Shown: positions 59,487 through 64,000 of the stretch, one piece after another
Layout: each line of letters begins with the position of its first letter
How positions within the stretch are numbered: position 1 is the first letter of the stretch
DNA from: Corynebacterium humireducens NBRC 106098 = DSM 45392
GTDB taxonomy: Bacteria; Actinomycetota; Actinomycetes; Mycobacteriales; Mycobacteriaceae
NCBI RefSeq assembly: GCF_000819445.1
Contig: NZ_CP005286.1
Location: 868,001-932,000, forward strand
Length of the DNA stretch: 64,000 nucleotides
Direction of reading: 5' to 3'
The notes under the pieces: generated by a model
What the model was told of the DNA's origin: nothing
What the model saw: only the letters and a program-made list of their open reading frames with translations
The model's database searches: none
Translations under genes and position numbers: made by a program

Positions 59487-60533
59487 TCACGTCCACGGTG
59501 GGGCGTCGGAAAGCGTGGGGTCCAGACCACGTCTGCGCAGCTCAGAGGCAGCGCGGTCCAGCCCGCCGTGTTCGAGGGCCGCCAGCGTGGTGCGGCCGCC
59601 CCACACGTGCCGGCCGAAGCGGGAGACGGTGACCTCCAGGTCGCCGGTGAGGTGCTCGAGATCGCCCGCGACGTTGCGGTGTTCGCTGGGGAGGGGGACG
59701 GGGAGGACGAAGGCGTCGGCGAGCGGGGCGGAGCCGGTGACCTCCACCCGCCAGCCGTAGCCCCGCCCCGAGAGCACCCAGGAGTCATCGGTGGTGCGGG
59801 TGTGGACCGGGCTGACCACGGGGTTGCCGAGGCGCAGCACGCGCGCGTCCGGCAACCGCACCACCAGCCCCGTCACCTCCACCCGCAGCGGCCCCGCCGT
59901 GACCAGCCCGCCGGCGAAGGCGACGCACGCCTCCGGCTCCGCGAAACCCTGCGCCTGCCCCCACCACCAGGAATCGGGGAAGCCCTCGCGGCCCCAGTTC
60001 TTCTCGCCGTAGACCTGGGCGTCGGTGAACTCCCAGGTCTCACCGCCGAGGGTGGCGGTCCCGGAGGCACGCCCACCGAGCAGCCACGGGTGCCAGTACT
60101 GGTTCAGCCCCGGGATCACCTGGAAGACGCTGGACCCGCCGAAGGTGCGGTGCGGCCACGGTCGCAGGCCATGGAAGCGCAGGTCCAGGCGGGCGTCGGC
60201 ACCGAGGTCCACGTGCAGCCTCTCCGGGGAGCCCACGAACGCCGGGGAGGCGGCGGGGCCGCCCCGGACCCCGAGCCGCGCCGGGTCAGTCCATGCGCCG
60301 TCGACCGCCGCAGTGCGGAGGAAACCGTTCGACCCGGCCAGGCCGACCGTCGCCCACGGCCCCTCCGGCCCCTGGTTGGCGCCGCACAGGGCGATGAGGA
60401 CGCGGCCGGTCGCCGGATCGGTGAGGCGCCAGAAGTAGCCCTCCATCGCGACACCGCGGTGGGCGCGGGTGGGGTCGCCGAAGGGGAGGTCGGCGCCGGT
60501 GCCGCGGTAACGGGCGAGCGGGTGCCCGGTCAC
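59487..60533 (-). CDS. tocopherol cyclase-like protein
   Basis: 348 residues. MEGYFWRLTDPATGRVLIALCGANQG, FQVIPGLNQYWHPWLLGGRASGTATLGGETW (in parts) and YGEKNWGREGFPDSWWWGQAQGF match the tocopherol cyclase/lipocalin-like family, whose EKNWG.GFP..WWW core is distinctive. No tocopherol pathway exists in corynebacteria, so another lipid or quinone is likely the ligand. GTG 60533 overlaps the stop of the upstream nucleotidase gene (GTGA). Confidence 0.82.
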   Translation of the reverse strand: MTGHPLARYRGTGADLPFGDPTRAHRGVAMEGYFWRLTDPATGRVLIALCGANQGPEGPWATVGLAGSNGFLRTAAVDGAWTDPARLGVRGGPAASPAFVGSPERLHVDLGADARLDLRFHGLRPWPHRTFGGSSVFQVIPGLNQYWHPWLLGGRASGTATLGGETWEFTDAQVYGEKNWGREGFPDSWWWGQAQGFAEPEACVAFAGGLVTAGPLRVEVTGLVVRLPDARVLRLGNPVVSPVHTRTTDDSWVLSGRGYGWRVEVTGSAPLADAFVLPVPLPSEHRNVAGDLEHLTGDLEVTVSRFGRHVWGGRTTLAALEHGGLDRAASELRRRGLDPTLSDAPPWT

Positions 60534-62119
60534 CGGAACTCGTACCCTTCCATGTTGCCCTGCCCGAGGACCTTCTCCGGCAGGTCCTCCGCCACGCAGC
60601 GCCCCTCCAGGCCGTAGTTCACCGGTCCGCGGGCGAGGAGTTCCTCGACCGCCTCATGCAGGGTGAAACCCAGCAGTTGCGGGTCGTCGCAGTTCCGCAG
60701 CCGGCACAGCGTGTCCACCGGATCGCCCTCACGCTCGCAGGCGGCGACGGTGTAGGTGGCGTCCGGGTCCAGTGGGCGACCCCCGATCTCCACCGACTGC
60801 ACCCGGTGCCCCATGGGTGCGCGGGAGATGAAACGCACCCGCATCCCGGCGAAGCGCACCACCCAGCCGCCGAAAACCTCGTCGGCGCGCGGGGAGAAGA
60901 CGTTGTTCAGCTCCTTCTCCAGCCACGTGCGCAGCTGCGCACCGGTCACCGTGCCCGTCTTGACCTCGGCGTTCTCCGGCAGCATCGACCACAGGAACTG
61001 CCTGCTTATCGACGCCGCCCCGCCCTCCGGCACCAGCGGCGGGCAGAAGCGGAAGCCGTTGGACAGGGCGATGTCCAGGTGCTCGCCCCGCGCGGCCAGG
61101 GCCGCGGACGCCTTCGCGAACAGGGCGTCGGTGACGAGGTTGTCCATCGGCGTCTCCAGCACGTAGTAGCGCTGGAGCACCGAGGACGTCGTGCCGATCG
61201 TCTCCTCCAGCTCCGGGTGGGCGGCGCGGATGTCGTCCAGCAGCGACCGCAGATGGGGGTCCTCGGGGAGGTCCTCGTGGACGTCGAGAAGCTCGTAGTT
61301 GAGTTCGCGGACCCCCGCGCTGCCGACCTCGATGTCGAGCCTGCCCACGAAGGAGCCGAAGGCGCCGGGCTCGGTGACGCGGGCGTGCCTCCCCTGCAGG
61401 GGCTGGCGGATGCGTTCGTGCGTGTCGCCGCCGAGGATGTAGTCGACGCCCTCCGCGACGTCCTCGCTGGCCAGGGCCACCTGCGGGGCCATGCCCAGAT
61501 GGCCCATGACGAGCACCACCGCGCAGCCCTCCTCCTCACGCAGGTGACGCACCCAGTGGGCCAGGCTCTGGGCCGGCCGGGTCATGGCGATGCCCCGGCT
61601 GTAGGCGGGTGCCTGGCGTCGGGTGAGCGCCGGGTCGTTGTAGGCCAGCACGCCGATCCGCACCCCGCCCCTCTCCAGGACGTGGAAAGGGGCGAAGAGG
61701 TGGTTGCCGATCACGTCGTTGCCCACCGGATCACCCGACTCATCGGCGTGGTGCATGTTGGTGCACACCATCGGGGCAGTGTACTCCCCGGCGATCTGAA
61801 GCAGCCGCTCCTTGCCGAACACCACCTCCCAGTTGCCCGGCATGAGCACGTCGTAGTCCAGCGCGTTCATCGCCGGGACCACGGCCTCGCCGCGGGTGAG
61901 CTGTACCCAGCCGCTGCCCTGGAAGCAGTCGCCGTTGTCGACGATGACCGTGTGCGGATTCTCCTCCCGGATCTGCTCGAAGAGGGTCTTCATCCGGGCC
62001 ACGCCGCCGGCCCGCCGGTACACGGGCTGCCCGTCCTCCAGATAGAACTCGTCGTGGGTCTCCAGTTGGCCGTGCAGGTCAGCGGTCTGCAGAATGGTCA
62101 ATCGGGTTGGGTCGGTCAT
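60530..62119 (-). CDS. bifunctional metallophosphatase/5'-nucleotidase family protein
   Basis: 529 residues, no signal peptide, so cytoplasmic. The metallophosphoesterase domain (about 1-270) has ILQTADLHGQ, VIVDNGDCFQGSG, MPGNWEVVFG, VLVMGHLGM and LGGDTHERI metal motifs. The C-terminal 5'-nucleotidase domain (about 310-510) has ALSNGFRFCPPLVPEGG and TYTVAACEREGDP. It likely hydrolyses nucleotides or related phosphoesters. The GGCGTCGATAAGC motif lies within the gene (codons for AASISR, with a rare ATA). Coupled to the tocopherol-cyclase-like gene. Confidence 0.9.
   Translation of the reverse strand: MTDPTRLTILQTADLHGQLETHDEFYLEDGQPVYRRAGGVARMKTLFEQIREENPHTVIVDNGDCFQGSGWVQLTRGEAVVPAMNALDYDVLMPGNWEVVFGKERLLQIAGEYTAPMVCTNMHHADESGDPVGNDVIGNHLFAPFHVLERGGVRIGVLAYNDPALTRRQAPAYSRGIAMTRPAQSLAHWVRHLREEEGCAVVLVMGHLGMAPQVALASEDVAEGVDYILGGDTHERIRQPLQGRHARVTEPGAFGSFVGRLDIEVGSAGVRELNYELLDVHEDLPEDPHLRSLLDDIRAAHPELEETIGTTSSVLQRYYVLETPMDNLVTDALFAKASAALAARGEHLDIALSNGFRFCPPLVPEGGAASISRQFLWSMLPENAEVKTGTVTGAQLRTWLEKELNNVFSPRADEVFGGWVVRFAGMRVRFISRAPMGHRVQSVEIGGRPLDPDATYTVAACEREGDPVDTLCRLRNCDDPQLLGFTLHEAVEELLARGPVNYGLEGRCVAEDLPEKVLGQGNMEGYEFR
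61002..61019 (-). repeat. dispersed motif, copy 4 (inside the nucleotidase gene)
   Basis: The reverse complement reads GGCGGCGTCGATAAGCAG, identical over 18 bases to 24458-24475. In the minus reading frame it encodes part of GGAASISRQF and introduces the codon ATA, rare in this GC-rich gene, suggesting the DNA sequence itself may be constrained. Confidence 0.75.
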
Positions 62120-62210
62120 CGTGGAACCTCCTGCGCCCCCACCCTAGTGGTGTGGGTTGGTCGGGGGAAGGCGTCGACCTATTGCAGAATCATGGAACTC
62201 ACGTCATGAT

Positions 62211-62226
62211 GTAGGTACGTACCTAC
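62211..62226. promoter_or_regulatory. perfect palindrome GTAGGTACGTACCTAC upstream of the toxin-antitoxin operon
   Basis: 16 bp, two exact 8-bp arms, ending 2 nt before the AGGAGG of the antitoxin gene. Position and symmetry fit autoregulation by a Phd/YefM-type antitoxin. Confidence 0.7.
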
Positions 62227-62238
62227 CAGGAGGTGAAT

Positions 62239-62490
62239 ATGACTGTCGTTTCTTCGCGGGACTTCAATCGGGATGTCAGCGCAGCGAAGCGGGCCGCGTC
62301 CAAGGGGCCTGTCGTGGTTACCGACAGGGGCGAACCGGCGTTCGTCCTCCTGTCGATAGATGACTACCGACGTCTCACAGGTACCGACTCCGAAGACTCA
62401 GCGGAATTCCTCGATAGATTGCAGCTGGACGAGGTCATTGACGTCGAGTTCCCACAAATGGATATCACCTTGAAGGCACCAGATTTCTGA
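62239..62490 (+). CDS. Phd/YefM-family antitoxin
   Basis: 83 residues. The N-terminus MTVVSSRDFNRDVSAAKRAASKGPVVVTDRGEPAFVLLSIDDY (in parts) is the Phd/YefM DNA-binding fold, followed by an acidic, toxin-binding C-terminus (DEVIDVEFPQMDITL). ATG 62239 is 5 nt after AGGAGG; GTG 62233 inside the ribosome binding site is unlikely. The stop overlaps the toxin start (TGATG). GC is lower than the surrounding DNA, suggesting transfer. Confidence 0.88.
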   Translation: MTVVSSRDFNRDVSAAKRAASKGPVVVTDRGEPAFVLLSIDDYRRLTGTDSEDSAEFLDRLQLDEVIDVEFPQMDITLKAPDF

Positions 62491-62900
62491 TGTTCCTTTT
62501 GGATACCAACGTCATCAGCGAATTGCGTAAGCCACAGGCTGATCCAGCAGTACGAGCCTGGATTCTTCGGAGAAGGCCACACGATTTATATTTGAGTGTC
62601 GTGACCGTGATGGAGATTGAGCTGGGAATTCGTCGGCTCGAACGGAAAGATGAGATCCAGGGCAGGCGATTGCGGACATGGCTGGAAGACGAGGTTTTGG
62701 ACCTCTTCTCTGGCCGAATTTTGGCCGTGGATATCAAGGTCGCTGCTCGAGCTGCTGCATTGCAGGTCCCAGACCCCCGTCCCGAACGTGATTGCCTTTT
62801 GGCAGCCACTGCGCTGGTACACGATATGGAGGTGGTCACCCGCAATGTGAAGGATTTCCTCCCCATGTCCTCCCGCGTCATCAATCCGTGGGAAACATAG
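62490..62900 (+). CDS. PIN-domain (VapC-like) toxin ribonuclease
   Basis: 136 residues: FLLDTNVISELRKPQADP (first Asp), SVVTVMEIELGIRRLERKD (Glu), RPERDCLLAATALVHDMEVVTRNVKDF (second and third acidic residues). The FitB/VapC-type PIN nuclease acts on tRNA or rRNA. It overlaps the antitoxin by one base, so translation is coupled. Its codon use is also less GC-rich than neighbours. Confidence 0.9.
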   Translation: MFLLDTNVISELRKPQADPAVRAWILRRRPHDLYLSVVTVMEIELGIRRLERKDEIQGRRLRTWLEDEVLDLFSGRILAVDIKVAARAAALQVPDPRPERDCLLAATALVHDMEVVTRNVKDFLPMSSRVINPWET

Positions 62901-62917
62901 CTTAATTGACCGGACTC

Positions 62918-63382
62918 CTACCCGTGCCGCGGCACCAGCACCGTCACGGTGCCGCCGCCGTAGCCGTTGACCTGGTCGCGGCCCTCGATGACGACTTCGG
63001 TGACGTCGTCGGGGATGGCGAACGGCCCGTGGGAACGGGTGAAGGGCTGCTCGTTCTGGTGATCGTGGTGGAGGGTGTGCTCGGCGAGCACGTCGCCGTC
63101 CGGGGTGAGCACGCGCCAGCCGTCCGCGTAACGCTCTGGGGTGTCGTACGGGGAGGACACGGTGACGACGACCCGGAACTTTTCCCCGGCCGGGGTGACC
63201 TTAGCCTCGAGAATGTCTGGGTACTCCTGGGAGTCCGCAGCTGCGGACTCTGCGGCGGACCCGGTGGCGGTCACGGTCTGTTCCGTGGTGGCAGGGGTCG
63301 GCGGGGCGGAGTCGTCGGCGCAGGCGGTGAGCGTGAGTGAGAGAAGGCCGACGAGGGCGGGGGCGAGGCTGCGGGACGTCAT
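62918..63382 (-). CDS. lipoprotein (154 aa)
   Basis: MTSRSLAPALVGLLSLTLTAC is a type II signal peptide (lipobox LTAC, Cys21), followed by a Thr/Ala-rich linker and an Ig-like beta domain (KFRVVVTVSSPYDTPERYADG, WRVLTPDGDVLAEHTLHHDHQNEQPFTRS in parts). It is exported and membrane-tethered; function unknown. ATG overlaps the stop of the upstream DUF3592 gene (ATGA). Confidence 0.82.
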   Translation of the reverse strand: MTSRSLAPALVGLLSLTLTACADDSAPPTPATTEQTVTATGSAAESAAADSQEYPDILEAKVTPAGEKFRVVVTVSSPYDTPERYADGWRVLTPDGDVLAEHTLHHDHQNEQPFTRSHGPFAIPDDVTEVVIEGRDQVNGYGGGTVTVLVPRHG

Positions 63383-63852
63383 GGCATCGACGGTAGCGAA
63401 GAACCGACGAACAGCAGCACCGCGCCGACGGCGATGAACACGACGCCGACCACCGCGCTGGTCACCACCACACCTGAGGACTGCTGCTTCCCGTCTTTCG
63501 GCGCGAGAAACAGCTCCGGGTTGTCCTTCGAGTAGATGATCTGCACGGTCTGCCCGGTGCGGTCGGCGAGGCCGACATCGTTGAAGCGGGGGCGGCCGCG
63601 GACCTTCTGACCGGCGAGGGTGTGGAACTCGACGATCTCGACGAGCCGGTGCACGTCGTTGCCCTTGGAATTCTCCTCGATGCGCACGTACGAGGAGGTC
63701 ACGGTGCCGCGGACCCGCTCGCCGCGCTCGGCGAGATCGCGGAGGGTCCTCCATTGCCGAAAGGCGCGGTAGAACATGAAGAAGCCAGCCACGACCATCA
63801 TGATCGAGACGCCGGAGAAGACGAGCGAGAACATGGGGGACATGGTTGTCAT
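63379..63852 (-). CDS. DUF3592 family membrane protein
   Basis: 157 residues: two hydrophobic helices (about 6-27 and 128-150) flank an extracytoplasmic part with RGTVTSSYVRIEENSKG, YSKDNPELFLAP and GQTVQIIYSKDNPE, the DUF3592 pattern. Unknown function. ATG 63852 (MTTMSPMFSLVF) overlaps the upstream stop by 4 nt; the three genes form a coupled operon. Confidence 0.8.
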   Translation of the reverse strand: MTTMSPMFSLVFSGVSIMMVVAGFFMFYRAFRQWRTLRDLAERGERVRGTVTSSYVRIEENSKGNDVHRLVEIVEFHTLAGQKVRGRPRFNDVGLADRTGQTVQIIYSKDNPELFLAPKDGKQQSSGVVVTSAVVGVVFIAVGAVLLFVGSSLPSMP

Positions 63853-64000
63853 TCCTTTTCCCGGTTGCGGAAGGCCAGCCGCCGCTCCCACGCCGCGCGC
63901 TGCGCCCGGCCGTGCTCGACCATGACGGGGAACAGCTCCGACTCGGGCAGGGTCTCCCCGGCGTGGGTGAGGGCGGTGGCCATCGTCAGGTACTGGCGTC
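63849..64000 (-). CDS. C-terminal part of a gene continuing beyond the window
   Basis: About 49 residues are visible, reading QYLTMATALTHAGETLPE then SELFPVMVEHGRAQRAAWERRLAFRNREKE (in parts) before TGA at 63849-63851, which overlaps the next start as ATGA. The fragment is helical and charged; I do not recognise it. It is the upstream member of the DUF3592/lipoprotein operon. Confidence 0.6.
   Translation of the reverse strand, partial: RQYLTMATALTHAGETLPESELFPVMVEHGRAQRAAWERRLAFRNREKE

Overview
The window is chromosomal DNA of a high-GC Corynebacterium. The evidence is the mycothiol enzyme Mca, a DAHP synthase preceded by a Phe/Tyr leader peptide, the metP-metS methionine importer pair, FtsB/DUF501/Ppx downstream of enolase, pantothenate kinase beside glyA, and many genes whose start codon lies about 7 nt after a TAnnnT -10 box (leaderless transcripts typical of actinobacteria). 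Most genes match core corynebacterial housekeeping families.

Layout. 1-5.2 kb: the end of a lytic transglycosylase, eno, a gene of unknown function, a chain ftsB-like / DUF501 / ppx / membrane protein, and a tRNA-Leu(UAA). 5.25-12.6 kb: a deaminase divergent from a quinone-oxidoreductase-like gene, a CorC/HlyC pair, a Bax-inhibitor-like protein, an SRPBCC protein, two lipoproteins sharing an N-terminal block, greA and DUF4307. 12.7-21.5 kb: mca, the attenuated aroF, a cis-prenyltransferase, a flavodoxin, coaA, glyA, and pabAB-pabC for folate. 21.5-32.4 kb: a TetR/GH13 pair around a 39-bp palindrome, a DUF5997/LysR-sensor-only pair, phoH, an acetyltransferase, two tandem secreted META-type proteins, and a TetR-MFS efflux unit. 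32.5-46.4 kb: fumC, glpX, DUF4245, xseBA, ispH, a YkvI-like permease, DUF6542, rmuC, an AI-2E family exporter, metPS and ychF.

46.4-52.2 kb is an accessory patch. The last codons of ychF are replaced. A 64-residue stub of a DUF499-type (phage-defence associated) ATPase is cut by an IS3-family element. Next come an unknown island gene, a truncated ISL3 transposase, and an IS3-family element split by a complete IS256-family element with a perfect 8-bp target duplication. The whole nest is bounded by 33-bp inverted repeats.

52.2-64 kb returns to chromosomal genes: YtoQ, a 2H phosphoesterase-ABM fusion, DUF4259, an orphan methyltransferase, a SulP transporter, metY, a VKOR-like gene with a CsoR-type copper operator in its promoter spacer, a tocopherol-cyclase-like gene coupled to a 5'-nucleotidase, a Phd/PIN toxin-antitoxin pair and a DUF3592/lipoprotein operon. 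A 13-bp motif, GGCGTCGATAAGC, occurs at least four times (24.5, 58.6, 58.8 and 61.0 kb), and I cannot assign it a role.
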